Shown: positions 1-14,265, counted from the first letter of the stretch. The stretch: 64,000 bases of DNA from Clytia hemisphaerica (GCA_902728285.1 CACVBU010001135.1:253154-317153), one strand, 5' to 3'. Numbers and translations are program-made. The notes: a model not told the origin generated them from the letters alone.

Positions 1-120
1 AATCTGTTATTTGTGTAAAAACCAGGCGGGTCGCTCAAGGCCGCGCAACTTTGGTAGGATTTGTTGGCTTCAAATCCTACCAAGGAGATTGACCTCTAGC
101 CTTCGGCTTGAAACTCAATG
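1..120 (-). mobile_element. Truncated hAT-like MITE
   Basis: This matches, in reverse orientation, the first ~120 bp of the elements at 22731-23022 and 23839-24130. It includes the internal hairpin (GGTAGGATTT / AAATCCTACC) and the terminal CTCAATG at 114-120. The other half lies before the window. The full copies have 8-bp target duplications, as hAT elements do; here the duplication cannot be checked. Confidence 0.75.
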
Positions 121-2360
<2,240 letters not shown>

Positions 2361-2470
2361 ACGCAATTTGATTTGATACACTGGAGTAAAATTGTGCTCA
2401 AAATGAAACTTTATCGGACTCAAAATTTTCATAGAAAGCATTTGCGACTGAAAAGTGTAAATTATTGAAT

Positions 2471-2476
2471 AATAAA
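2471..2476 (+). terminator. EEF1A polyadenylation signal AATAAA
   Basis: A canonical AATAAA lies 111 nt after the EEF1A stop codon, followed by T-rich sequence. Spacing and strand fit the 3' end of this gene. Confidence 0.7.
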
Positions 2477-2851
2477 AATTGAATTGGAACCAATTATTTT
2501 TTTTAATTGTGTGATCTGACTTAGTGATTCATAATCTTGTTTACCACCCTTTATCTAGATTTTGATTTGGTCATTTTGAGAAAATTTGGCATCCCTTTGT
2601 TTCAAAGAGGACTTAGAATGTCTGTCAATTTGTTCTAGGCTTCCTATCTCAAGTTTCCTCCTTTCTTTTTTTTTTGAAGGAAAAGCTGATTCATTTAAAA
2701 AATTTACAACTTTTTGTACGAGTGTAATGACCCGATACTAGCTTTTGCTGTAATTTGAATTACTTAGCGTCTTTGTTGCCTGTGTGAAAAACGAGCAAGT
2801 GTCTGCCCCTTATATATTGGCTTAGTTACCCCTTAGACTGGAGTCCACTTA

Positions 2852-3613
2852 ACCTTATTTTTATCAGGGGGGTGTTTTCCACCAGGCTGGCACTCTTTTG
2901 TTAATAGCTCGCTGAAAATTTTTTTTAACACTCTGAAAGTTCTTGACTTTTAATACAATCCTATTAGCAGCATGTATACCAAATTTTACAATTGTACACC
3001 GACCAGATCAGGTTTTATGACTTTTTTGTGCAGGCATATCATAAAATCCAGCTAAAACCCTGTAAAATCCAAAAATTTTAAATTTAGCATAACTTTTGAC
3101 CTAGTCATCCAACTGACTTCAAATTTCGACAGGTTTTAGGTATCAATAATAAATTCTAAAAAATATTAAACAAATTTTCAAAAACTGCTGACGTCATCAA
3201 AAATGACGTCATTGTTTTTTGAAAAAATTTACTCATTTTCTGCATGGATTTTAAAGGTCAATTTTATTAGTATGTTTAAAACCGGCAATTATGTTAAAGA
3301 TATTTATTTTGGCTTTTAGAAATTCAAAACAGAATTGAAAAATCTCCATTATTTCGTTCAACTTTAATTGCTATTTTATTGAATAGTACTTTTTCATTAG
3401 TAAGCGATAAATGTGAAAGTTTGTGATGACGTCACCACCTTTATGATGACGTCATCAACCCAAATTTTTTTCTATGAACTCCTTTTATGGTAGAGAACAT
3501 TCATGCCAAATTTCAAGTCCATATCTTTTATAGATCAAAAGTTAGCAAGGCTGGTGGAAAACACCCCCCCTTGAGAATACAAAATCCGAAAAAGCCTGAT
3601 AATAATAGGGTTA
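2852..3613. mobile_element. MITE-like element with long imperfect TIRs
   Basis: GGGGGGTGTTTTCCACCAG near 2867 is repeated inverted near 3550-3570, and the outer AACCYTATTNTTATCAGG blocks are inverted too (2852-2868 and 3597-3613). The interior carries several TGACGTCA palindromes and no open frame. The right TIR has ~24 bp absent from the left. No clear target duplication was found. Confidence 0.55.
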
Positions 3614-3671
3614 AAGCTTTTTGATAGACTGGATGGTACAATTAATTGGCCTGGCAGTACGTGGTAAGTTC

Positions 3672-3800
3672 GTACCTTTCGAAAAAAAGTTCGTGCCTTT
3701 GAAAAAAAAGTTCGTGCCTTTTGAAAAAAGTTCGTGCCTTTGAAAAAAAGTTCGTGCCTTTGAAAAAAAAGTTCGTCCCTTTTGCAAAAAAGTTTGCCTT
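3672..3800. repeat. 21-bp minisatellite, short array
   Basis: About six tandem copies of a ~21-bp unit, GTTCGTGCCTTTGAAAAAAA, with A-tract length variation. The same unit builds the large arrays at 25.1 and 26.3 kb. Short open frames through it (KKFVPFE-like or ELFFKRH-like) are produced by the 21-bp period and are not evidence of coding. Confidence 0.85.
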
Positions 3801-3865
3801 TCGGAAAAAAATTTCTATACGTGAAGACGGGAATTTTTTTCGGGGGTAGCTGCTGGCATCCACTA

Positions 3866-4224
3866 CATGTTTTTTTTATAAGCAAGTGTATGCCCCTTGG
3901 CCAGGCTCGTGTATGCTTAAGTTCTCAAAGCCTCCAGGTATATTATATGCTTATGATTCACCCCGAGCCAAGTTTTTTAATGAATTCAGAAATTTTGTAA
4001 AAAATTTGTTTAGATTTTGGGAGCAGTGGAATGTAGCTAGCCGTGGAATGTCTTATTTTTTACTTGGCCTCTACCAAACCAGATATAAATGAATCAAAAA
4101 CAGATAAAAATGACCACTTGAAAAATATTTTAGGCTGACATATATGCTCATGTTATGCTTAGGAATTCTGCAAATCTGAGCCTTCATATGCTTATAAGCG
4201 TTATGCTTATAAAAAAAAAACATG
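3866..4224. mobile_element. MITE with CATG(T)n ATAAGCA termini
   Basis: Inverted ends CATGTTTTTTTTATAAGCA and TGCTTATAAAAAAAAAACATG enclose ~320 bp with no gene. A related left end lies near 9253. No target duplication is obvious. Confidence 0.5.
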
Positions 4225-6280
4225 CAACGGATTCGTGCTCCCTATACTACCTGGGGTTTTGTAGAGGTCTGCGATTCAGACTAGGGTAGCTGAGACTCTA
4301 TCCGCCGCGAAACATATTACGTTTTATTGCCCCGCAGGGGCTTTTGTTGCTTCACGTAGCGGACCTGCTCGCCAGAAAAATATTCATGATTCAGATTCAT
4401 GTTCATGTTGTTTCTTCCGATTCTGAGCGGGCCGCGCGCGGTTAAAAAATGTTCGCGCGCGATATCTCTTTTGCTGCTACTTGTATTGATTTCCTAGCTA
4501 TGCACGGACAGAGAAGGTAGCTTCCCGTCTGCACTGCCAGTCCACACAGCTAAAAGCTTTCACAAACAACAAACAGCACTGAACAGCACACAAGATTTTA
4601 TTTTTGCTTGGTTAATATCTTTTTAACTTAGTTGCTCAACTGGATTTACTTGAGGGACATTGTTTGCTACTGAATGAATAACTATCAAACTACTGATATT
4701 AGATCAAACCTTATACAATTGTCAGAATGGACGATGGACATCTTCAATGACAGTTTGTTACACACACACACAGACAGAGTGTTATGCGCTGCTCTAACGA
4801 AACCCTGCTGATATTATAAAGGCATAGACAAAAGAGAAATTGACCGTTAATTCATATTGTTTACCTATATAGAGATTTCATTTTGAAGGAAATTAAATTG
4901 AAATTTTTGGTGGAAAGACAAAACCCAGAGTACCCTATAATTATATGGATATTGCATGCGCCGAAAGTAATTTTTCAAAGAGTAAGCCTTGCGCCAAAAC
5001 GTGCCAAAAACGCAGGTACCAACATCGAGTTTCTTACAAAAGGTTTAGTGAGTGAGACATGCCAATTGCCAATGAAAATATACTATGACTAACATGAACT
5101 GATTCATTCTCGTGGACATTTGAATGAAGCACAGTGTTACAGCAAAAAAAATGGTTGTGCATGGGAAGCAGCGAGCAGAAAAATGTAAACAGAAGCGGAA
5201 AAAAAGCCGAAAACGATGGATTATAAAGTATTTGATGCTATTTTGTGAATAATTCTTTACGCCAATATTGAAGCTTAAAAAGCAAACTTTGAAAATGCTG
5301 TTTATGTCACTGTGTCAGAACGGTACTTCGATATGTAATGTACGCCGAAGATTTTCAGCCTCATATTATGAACAGACTCGAACACTCTCTCTACTAATAC
5401 CCCCACGGCACATTGTACCGTATTGATGTTGAACGCAGGAGTATACTTTGCTCAAATCAAATCTGAACAAACTTTTTGACTTTTTAGAACCAGACGTCCA
5501 ATAAAATACAAACACAATGTTGTACCTACATGTGAAGTGAAAAGTTTTTAACCATATTGACGGTGGTTGCAACAGGACACGGTATCTGAAAATTCCCCTG
5601 GCAATTTTGAGAGCAACTATCAAATTCATATCTTTAGTAACCATGAAGAATTTTCATTATAACTGAAAACTTTTTGCAGAAACACGTATAAAGATTGTTA
5701 AAGTTTTTCAGATAATTTTCAGTAACCTTTGATACAAATAAATTATATCTACAGTATGCCACCAGTCCAAAGTTACTTACTTTTTAAATTTCAAATCAAA
5801 TGACTGAAATTATATTCAATTTAATTTTCAAATTCACCTTTTAATCTGCATTATGTATATTCTTTATGAAAGGGAAGCACTTTCAGTTTCACAGTACACA
5901 TTCTTATGTTTGGGTTTTCAAAAGGGATTTTTATTAGATTTTTATCTTGTGATTGAAGAAAATCAACTTTGATATCATTCTAGTTCTTAATATGTTGCGA
6001 AACCTGTAATGGTTTTAATTTAAGTCACTTTGCATCAGAAAGGGTAGATTAAACATGTTTTTTTTGGATTGACACTTTCGTTATGTATGGATCTTACTGA
6101 GAAAATTTTAACCGCATCGGCTCGTGCTTCTTAACTTCAAACAGCTCTAGTAACATTGAGCACTTTTTATGAAGACTCATTTCACCAATTTATAGTCTGA
6201 TTATGATTCCCTTGCTCTCTTCATGACTAAGTTCCTCTGGGCTAATATCTGCTATCAGCGGGGCATTCATAGCGACAGCT
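4225..6280. other. Non-coding stretch, no gene recognised
   Basis: Contains a short GC-rich patch near 4425-4465 (GGGCCGCGCGCGG and TTCGCGCGCG) and a small CA/GA microsatellite near 4760. Otherwise AT-rich. Small open frames here have no family resemblance or splice support. Confidence 0.5.
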
Positions 6281-6350
6281 AATTGCTAGTAATATACAAA
6301 CTATGTTATATCATAATAACATATTATACGGACGATAGCATCGTCTAGCA
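6281..6350. repeat. Dispersed repeat shared with 26226-26310 (inverted)
   Basis: The segment containing ACAAACTATGTTATATCAT and ATTATACGGACGATAGCATC reappears in reverse orientation at about 26226-26300, with a short internal length difference. The element to which it belongs is not identified. Confidence 0.55.
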
Positions 6351-6988
6351 AAACTTTAACATCTCTACTTTATTTCCTGGAAGTTCTTTTTCAAAATTTT
6401 CAATTTCAACAATATTTTTCAATCGCTTAAAGATAGGTAGCTTTTTTCTAATGGCCCCCAAAACGGAGGTTTGCGATTTTAACGATTTCTCGAGATATCT
6501 TTAAGATATGAATACAAAATTTTGACCATAGTTTGGGAATGTGATTTAGAGGATTTTGGGCATAAATTAGCTTGATACAATTTTTACAGTATACCCCTGG
6601 TTGTCAAAACGGAGGTTTGGGGCCCCTAAAACGTAGGTGTAGTTAAAATCAAAAAATTATTAAGCCCAGTGGTAATAGGGGGAAAAACTACGAACATATT
6701 TGTGTTTTCCCTTAAATTTACGACCCGATGGATGTAAGATTTTTATGAAATATTTCAAGATTTTTGCTATCGCAAAGTCCAAACTGAAAATTTAGAAATT
6801 TTCAAAATGACAATTTCCCAAAAAATCGCAAATTACACGTAAAAAAACTGCGGGTTTTCACGCTTGGTATGGTAACATTCAAATTCCGAATCAGCACCCT
6901 CAAATTGACCAAAATCAATTGCCAAAGCTTGTTCACAGACATTTTGAATTTTTCACTGGCCCACGGCCTAATGTGACGTCATCACTTT

Positions 6989-7432
6989 TGCTGGGGCTTG
7001 AAAATGAAAGTGAAAACTACAAGCTCTCCTTTAAAGCCCCTGTCACATGTCAGCAAATTTGTAATTCATTAAATTTGCCAGCGAAAGGTTAGCTTCGGGC
7101 CACGCCCAGGAATCTTTAAAAAGTTTGAGAGTCGAGTCAAACGCATTTAACAGAATAATTTCCTATCAAGTGAAATTCAAGGTTTTCCGTAGTAATATTT
7201 TTTGTTCCCAAGCAGGTCTCATCTTTCAAATGAAACAAAATTTTTTTGATTTCGACAATTTTTTAATTGCCGATGACGTCATTTTTTTAGCTATTTTCCT
7301 TTATAGCTTCTCAAATATTGAATTTCAGGTATATGTTGTGATATTTTTTGGAAACCTTTGATAAGAATCTTTCATTTGAATCATATGAGCTTCTAGTTCT
7401 AATTTTCACTTTCATTTTCAAACCCCAGCAAG
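6989..7432. mobile_element. MITE with GCTGGGG...TGAAAATGAAAG termini
   Basis: GCTGGGGCTTGAAAATGAAA at the left is mirrored by TTTCATTTTCAAACCCCAGC at the right, and the inverted similarity extends about 40 bp. The interior has TGACGTCA motifs and no coding capacity. Confidence 0.6.
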
Positions 7433-7557
7433 ACGTTGCAGTGCTTAAGCATTCAAATTTTGTAGATTTTGGATTTTTTGAACTGCGGTTTTTATTTTTA
7501 AAAGATTCATAAGCAAATAATTAAAAGAAAAACTAAAATTGATGGAGTTAAAGAGGT

Positions 7558-7755
7558 ATGGCTGCTCATTTTATACTTTGTAATAAAGAAGATGAGCAAG
7601 ACAATCGTGTACAAGTCAAGCAGAAAGGACTGAAGACGCTCAAGAAACTAACAAAAGAAAGAAAGCTTGAAGACTTGAGCAGGTTTTTATTAGATTTACA
7701 GTTTGCTGAGATTAACTTCAGATTTCTAAGTAGAATTGAAAAAGAATTCTTCTGA
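7558..7755 (+). pseudogene. Possible fragment of a TE-associated Cys-rich domain
   Basis: A 65-codon frame reads through ILCNKEDEQDNRVQVKQKG and LKTLKKLTKERKLEDLSRFL. From memory this resembles the N-terminal CxxC...VKxKGLKTL segment of a protein family repeated in many invertebrate genomes and linked to mobile elements. There is no start context, no partner exon and no other domain nearby, so it is at best a decayed fragment. No function is claimed. Confidence 0.25.
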
Positions 7756-7780
7756 CATTACATCACGGAACCAATCGCTC

Positions 7781-7829
7781 ATTGGTTGTAAGTGACGTAA
7801 AATCAGTCAATACGTCACTTTCAACCAAT
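7781..7829. repeat. Hairpin-forming inverted repeat
   Basis: ATTGGTTGTAAGTGACGT pairs with ACGTCACTTTCAACCAAT across a 13-nt loop; one mismatch. It may be the core of a small foldback element. Confidence 0.6.
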
Positions 7830-7955
7830 CAGCTATTGGGTGGAATGGAAGACATTGCAATGGTGCATATCATGAATAGCTCTTAAATCTAATCTTAAGT
7901 GGTGTTTGCTGAAAGCTTTTCACCGGCTAGATGTAGCAGAAGTGTTTGATATATC

Positions 7956-8256
7956 TTAGTCAGAATTTTGATTTCAGTCTTTTTGATTCAACAAGGAGAA
8001 TAGTTAGCCTAGAAATCTAAACTAGTTTGATTCAGTCACTTGGATAAATCTGATGGTTAAGTTGTGACTGAATAACTAGTATTCCAAGGCAAACTTAAAA
8101 TCCGTAAATATAAAAAATCTTTATTAAAGCGCCGAAAACGCTATATTGCCATAAGCCGTGTGTCCTAGCCTTGTGAATACGGGCTTAGTTAACTAGGCTA
8201 GAGAATTAGTCAGAATTTTGATTTCAGTCTTTTTGATTCAACAAGGAGAATAGTTA
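7956..8256. repeat. Pair of perfect 51-bp direct repeats 250 bp apart
   Basis: The sequence from TTAGTCAGAATTTTGATTTC to GGAGAATAGTTA occurs at 7956-8006 and exactly again at 8206-8256. The 199 bp between carries CTAG-rich inverted ends (TAGCCTAG and CTAGGCTA). Confidence 0.8.
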
Positions 8257-8474
8257 AGTTTCTTTTGAGGTTTATGTCTTTTCAAAGTAGAACATTTGCG
8301 AAAGCGTAATTTTTGAGATAACTGGGACAAATAAATAAATTAACATTTTCTTTTACATTTTTAAGTGAATTGAAGAAACAACCACTCTACATGCACCATG
8401 ATTTTTTTTTGGAAACATGGGTTTGCATTCTCCTCATCCTCTGGGGAGAACATAAATAAGGCTTCAAAGTCCAA

Positions 8475-8660
8475 AATGCCGAGAACAAGTTAAGAACAAG
8501 AACATTTTAAGGGTTTGTGGACTACAACAAGACGCCCAATTTCTTATTATGGCAACAGAGAAAAATACTGAAAAATGGCGAAAGTAAGAACATGTTAAGA
8601 ACATTTTTAGACATTTTTAGGTTAAAACTCCAAATGTTAAGAACATCCGTAGGCTTTTTT
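8475..8660. repeat. Member of the AAGAACA interspersed repeat family
   Basis: Several TAAGAACA/TTAAGAACAT motifs with spacing like those at 52676-52941 and 58605-58830. The flanks are too decayed to define ends. Confidence 0.4.
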
Positions 8661-9470
8661 TGATATCCTTAAAAAACACGTGTATACAATGATACTATGA
8701 GTAGAATCGATAAAAAAGGACACAAAATCATGAACTTTCATATTCAAAATTCTTCAACAAGCTTCATTTTTGAAGAAAGAGGTATAAAAAAGAAAGAATA
8801 GTAGATGAGATAAAAAATTACAATTTTTTTAAAACGAAAAATGATAAATGTAAATCGATTAACTTAAAAAATAACAGAAGAGCTAGCTTGCTTTGTTTCG
8901 ATCGATAATATACAAAATTTAGCTTTAATTTTTTCATATTTAAATAATAATACATGCACCTCGACAAAAAAAAATTAAATATTACAAAAAAATAAAACCT
9001 TTTCTTTTCTATTCAATAAAAACTATTCAGATGAGATGAAGTTTTTATAAGATACTTTAATAATTGGTCATTTGAAGTAATAAAAATGACACGTTCTTTA
9101 GAAAAAGTAACAAAACTGTTTTATTACTGGTTAACAACCAACCAAATCAAATAAGGGGGGGGGCGTACGGGGTTTGCGATTACCGAAATACTACCAAATA
9201 ATTTTGCTAAAATTCCCGAGATTCCGTAAAAATATAATTGCAATTCCGATACATGTTTTTTCTTTTATAAGCATAACGTTTATAAGCATATGCAGGCTCA
9301 GTTTTTGGTACATAAACAATGGCTCTATTGTTTGAGAACAATAGAATACTAAGCATAATGCGAGCCTGACATAGGGACAGACATGTGGTATTTTTCTTCG
9401 TTTTGACTAGTTTTCCATCAAAATTAGATTTTTCATGTATGAATTCCGAAAAAGCGGGATAAAAACTTTA

Positions 9471-11081
9471 CTCTTGGGTGCCTAATAAACGTACAGGCCA
9501 GAATAAACGTACAGGGGGAATGAAATTGGAATTAATAAACGTACAGGCTAAAATAAACGTACAGGGAAAAATTTTCTTTTGATTTGAACGTTTGAATTCA
9601 AATCAAACGCTCGAATTTATAGCAAAACGATCGAATTTACTTGTGTAACATTCGAAATCTCCCACAATACGTTCAAATGTACTTAACGGCCTTTCGACAC
9701 GTCTTACTTGAACAAAAAATAACAAATTTTTTCCAGTATGAATCAATATTGGGTCAAAATAAATAAAAGTACAGGAGAGAATAAACGTACAGGCGGGAAA
9801 ATTCTTCAAAATAAATAAACGTACAGGTCCTAATAAGTTGCGTACAGGCTTATCTGGCACCCGATGTAGAAATTTTCTTCCGACACGCTAAAAGCTCTGA
9901 AGGTCGGGAAAATTTTCAACATCTGGAAGAAATACATTACAGAATTTCGCCTGACCGCGTAATTTTTTAGAAAAATGGGCCCGAGTGCAATTTGGACAGG
10001 GAAGGTGTCATGGCCGACAAAATTTGGGTCAGAAAAAACTTCAAAAGGTTTCACGAAATAAATTCAAATACAAAACTTTTTGGAGAAGGAATCATGCAAA
10101 ATATTATCATTCTTTTCACAAGGAGGGCATGTAGAAATTCAATTCAATTCAATTCAATTCAATTCAATTCAATTTTCCTTCTTTAAACTGATCACAGTAA
10201 GCAAAAACAAAATAGAAATAACATTGTACACAAAAAAGCCTGAAAGAAGAGAAAAGTCATAATCAGCATCTATAATAACACTAAAAGAAAAACTAAAGCT
10301 ATAGAAAATGAATATTAACCCTCAATGAATACTTTTGTGAAGTTTAATAAAGATTTTATCCAAAAAACTTCAGTTCTGGAACACTGAAGTCGGTTTGTCG
10401 GTTGTCGGCCGGTGGGTGGACAACAGTTATATTTGGAGGACGGTCTAAGATAGATAACAACATGAAAGTTACTGATAAAAGCCTAAGCCCATAGGAACAT
10501 ACCTGCTTTAGTTTCTTTGGTCTTTGAATGGTATAAAATTTGAGAAAGTGCAGAAAAAATCAGCCATCAAAACAAACAAAAACAAAAGTTATGATTATCA
10601 ACTTTTCTGTGGTAGAAACACATTTTTTGGGTTGGTGCACATACAGAAATTACACTGGATACTAAAACTAATATTCAGGGTGATAAGTACAGTTAAACTA
10701 CAAAAAATCCATCAAAAGAAACCAAAAACAACCATAACAGCACACATTTTTTGAAATTACATCAGCCATGTTGTTTGTAATTTTTGCCGACATACTCATG
10801 ACGTGGTAACTAACGACAGTGATTTGACGGTCTTTTTGAGGCGCCAGATCTCAAAAAAACAATTTTTGAGCGTTCAGCACGGCCCCGAAAATGAGGGCTA
10901 AACTTATGTCGGCACATCAATGGATGACTACTATTTCTCTCCGATGGTATATTGGCCCGCTCCTTTAGAGCTTTAGCGTGGGCGGCCGCCAATACGCCAT
11001 CGGAATATCAGATAACGTACAGACGGGAAATTTGACACGAAAAAAATAAACGTACATGTACGTTTATTAGGCACCCGAGAG
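9471..11081. mobile_element. 1.6-kb TA-flanked element with subterminal repeats
   Basis: Left end CTCTTGGGTGCCTAATAAAC and right end GTTTATTAGGCACCCGAGAG are inverted, and each is flanked by TA (9469-9470, 11082-11083). That fits Tc1/mariner-type or similar TA-targeting elements. Subterminal copies of AATAAACGTACAGG recur near 9485, 9502, 9535, 9553, 9780 and 9815. An imperfect hairpin at 10940-11001 (CCGATGGTATATTGGC / GCCAATACGCCATCGG) sits near the right end. No transposase frame is visible, so it looks non-autonomous. The ends resemble those of 63296-63499. Confidence 0.7.
10136..10170. repeat. (AATTC)7 microsatellite
   Basis: Seven perfect AATTC units within the TA-flanked element. Confidence 0.9.
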
Positions 11082-12046
11082 TATAATACCCAAATTCCGA
11101 AGCAAATATTCATGGATTTCCGATACCGAAACAAGATCAGCATTCCGAAATACCGAAGGAATTTTGCCAAATTTGCGAAATTCCGAAGAAAAAAGGGTCA
11201 ATTTCAGCAATTCCGAAATACCATACGCCCCCAAATAAAAGCTCGCAAAAACTCCATCTCGTCCCAAACTATTAAAACTTTTCGTTACTAAAAGCATACA
11301 AAGTCTTGACGGTGCAATTAACTTTCACATGTTAATAAACGGGAGGGGGTGGTGCCTGATCGCCAGAGGGAAAGCAAGTAAAAATACCTACTAAATTAGA
11401 CTTCTGCAAATATTTTTAAAATTGGGACTTATTTTCGCGGATGACAACCGAAGCGAAATTTAGTCCCCGCAAAAATTAATCCCATTAAGTATGAGCTTGA
11501 CGGTAAAAGAATTTTTAAGCACCAAGGCCAATTTTGGGGTGGGGTTTTTCATTGAGAAATGACCCATCTCTTCAACCCCAATAAGATAAGAACTATTATT
11601 ATGTAAAAGAATGAAGCTCCAAATCATAATAGACTCGACTATTATATAGTCTAGGTTCAACCTTTGTCTCGAAAAAGGAGTATAATTATGTTTCTAGTTT
11701 TAAGAAGCACTCAAAGGAAAAAAGAAATCATATCCAGTATAATATATACCAGGGAAATAACTTCTGTGAGCACCTCACATCGAACATAGTCTTTATTTCG
11801 AAGCCTCTTAAATACTTTGGCTAAAACAACAAACACCCTCTTTTCCAATAAGATATAACCGGATGAGACTAGAGACAAATCTTCATGCTTCAAGAAAAAC
11901 TGATACCTTAGGATCTGCGCCTCAACTGGGATTACGGATTGAATCTAGTGCCTCTTTTGCTTTTAGAGCATTTTTTTTCGAAATCTTGCAATAAAAAAAT
12001 ACTTCAATTACTATGTAGAAGATTTGTCTCTAACCCCGGGCTATAC

Positions 12047-12052
12047 TTTATT
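12047..12052 (-). terminator. Polyadenylation signal for the 12-13.6 kb gene
   Basis: TTTATT on the plus strand, AATAAA on the minus strand, 60 nt past the stop codon at 12112-12114. Confidence 0.55.
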
Positions 12053-12111
12053 GCTCATTTTCCCGTAAGAACACACACACCAACATTTAACACCAATAAT
12101 ACATTTGTATT

Positions 12112-13586
12112 TTACCATAAGGAAGTATTTATCCCAGATGAACAGTTGACTGGGAGAGTTTGTTTATATTCCACAGTGTCCATTTGAACATAGTTTGCAG
12201 TTTGATCCACTCCCAAATCATTGAGAACTTGTTCTAGTTCTACTTCTTCGACCTATTGCAAAAACAAGCAAAACAGGTATGAAATTTATCGATCTTACAT
12301 TTTTAAAATCACATAAACATAGTTGCAAATTAAAACAAAAACTACATATATACATAGTATAATATAAAATCAAAAGAAATGTTAAAGCCTGGGGGTACTT
12401 AGGCAAAGGGAGGGTACGGTATGTGCCGCCCTTAAGGGTACCTTTTTTGGATCTCCAAAGTCCTACTAAGGGTCGGAAAAATCAGAAAATCAAATTTTAG
12501 TCCCACTAAGGGTTGAAGAAATAGAAAATTTTAACTTTTTACCCCGGAAAGATAGAAGTTTGGTCAAATTTGGTCAAATTTGTCCCGATAAGGTTCGTAA
12601 AATTCACAAAATTTTCCTTTGTTCTCTCCTTTTTAGTCCGGGTAAGGGTTGAAGCGTCGAAAGTCAAGCAGCACCCCTGCCAACTCGCAACCCTAGTACC
12701 CCCCGGGGTTAAAAGCAAAAAGCAAAATGAAAAAATCATTCAAATCGTTCTAATTTAAATTGTTTAATTTTATGACACATGGTTTACGCAGTATTCACAT
12801 TTACTACCATCATAGGCCTTTAACCACTTCATGACTTCTACAGATTTTAGTTCCAATGCAAACAATGAAAAAAGAATTCTTTCATTAAAAAAGAGAATGT
12901 AATTTTGAATATAAAATAATGAATATTTGTGTTTGTTTGTGTTAGAAAAAACTCGATTTAAAGGTTTTGTTTTTAAATAAGAATGATATCGTTTGCTCAC
13001 TCATCAATTTTAATTCACATATTTGCTTATATTAGCATAATATAACAATAGGAAGACACTGTCCTGATATGAAATATGTGTCTGATATGAAATGGGAACA
13101 CTTATGTAAAAATTAAATCTTTAATCTAACTTTTAAAGGGTAAGAGGTCTATTCCATCATGGCCATGATCTCCAAAATAGCAGCAAGTTACATCATAGTC
13201 ATAATAAAAACACTGGTCTGGCAATGTATTGTTTTAGCTTTTTGTTCAATTGTCTTTTGTTTGTAACAAAAGACAAGTTGCAATTTGCATACTTTTTGAT
13301 CACGTTATCACAATCTTCTCTTGGGATTGGTCTATTTTCTAATCACATGATTAAAAAGTTTGCAAAATAAATCGATTTTGGTACGTAAGCTCCATCTTTT
13401 AACAATAAAAAGAGACAAAAGCCTTCCGGACCAGTGTTTTTATAATGACTATGGTTACATTACTACCTACTGATGTTGCTTACCTGTTCACCAAATATGA
13501 ATGTTGAATGCATGAAGAGGATTCCTATGACAAAGCTGACAAGAAAGACCACAAAGAAATGGGCCAACACAAAACGATCCAATGTC
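12112..13586 (-). CDS. 3' end of an unrecognised membrane protein gene
   Basis: Two exons read on the minus strand: 13484-13586 and terminal exon 12112-12252. The first has acceptor TTTATAG and donor GTAAGC; the second has acceptor GCAATAG and ends in TAA. After a split codon, the upstream exon gives TLDRFVLAHFFVVFLVSFVI and then GILFMHSTFIFGEQ: a hydrophobic run of ~20 residues, so a membrane segment. The terminal exon gives an acidic tail (VEEVELEQVLNDLGVDQ ... NTSLW) that probably faces the cytosol or lumen. The frame continues cleanly across the join, and an AATAAA follows at 12047-12052. Upstream exons are not found; they may lie beyond the LTR element. I do not recognise the family. Confidence 0.6.
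12389..12708. mobile_element. MITE of the GGGGGTACTTAGG family, copy 1
   Basis: Ends CTGGGGGTACTTAGG and CCCTAGTACCCCCCGGG are inverted. The interior AAGGGTACCTTTTTTGGA block is shared with 22414-22698 and 28171-28482. A GTTAAA-type flank occurs on both sides (12381 and 12708). It lies in the intron of the minus-strand membrane protein gene. Confidence 0.7.
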
Positions 13587-14041
13587 CTATAAATAAAAAA
13601 TATACACATAAGGTTGTACTTAATTTCTCCTAAATTATAAAATCATTACAGACAAGGAAAAGTCATAATTCGCTTTGGCTTGTTGGAGGTCAGCCAAGTA
13701 AAGGAGAAAAGAACTGTGTCCCAAACGATGTATTAGAAAAAATAAATTAGGTGAATATACCTAAAATGGATAAATTTTGCAAAAGTAATTTAATTCTTGG
13801 GGGACTTATTTCTGCGAGTCACCCCCTGTTTTCAACTAACTTCTTTTATTTTCCTTTAAAGGTTTTTGCAAAATTCTAGGGTCTTTAGTTTAGCAAATAG
13901 ACTAGTTTAAAAAATTTTGACAAACATTAAATTTCGCAAGGAGTCATATTGCAACTTTTCAGCAGAGATAGAAAGAATCCTGGCTAGGTGAAAAAGTCAC
14001 CCAAACGACCCCAACCAAATGCAGCAAAGAATCCAATAGTC

Positions 14042-14265
14042 GTTTGGGGAATGCGAGGGTTTTATTGATACATAATTGATAGAGACAGTCATTGAGAAAA
14101 TTAATCTATAGATAATCGATAGATAACCGAGCTTTGAAAAAATCTAGATCGATTACCTATTGATTATATCGTGTAATCGATATCTAATCCATCGATTACT
14201 TATCGATTTTTTATCGATTACTCACGATTATCGATTATATCGATTAACTAAGCCTGGTTTAATTG
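14042..14265. repeat. ATCGAT-rich palindromic cluster
   Basis: More than ten ATCGAT/AATCGATT/GATAATCGAT motifs lie within ~220 bp, giving dense self-complementarity. Nature unknown; likely the core of a small repeat. Confidence 0.5.

Larger units (their letters stand above)
9155..11231. mobile_element. Outer DNA element split by a nested insertion
   Basis: Ends GGGGGCGTACGG and CCATACGCCCCC are inverted. Both inner flanks (9155-9468 and 11084-11231) are rich in ATTCCGAAATACC-like motifs, as expected for two halves of one element. CAAATAA flanks both sides (9148-9154 and 11232-11238), a candidate target duplication. The element at 9471-11081 interrupts it. Confidence 0.55.
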
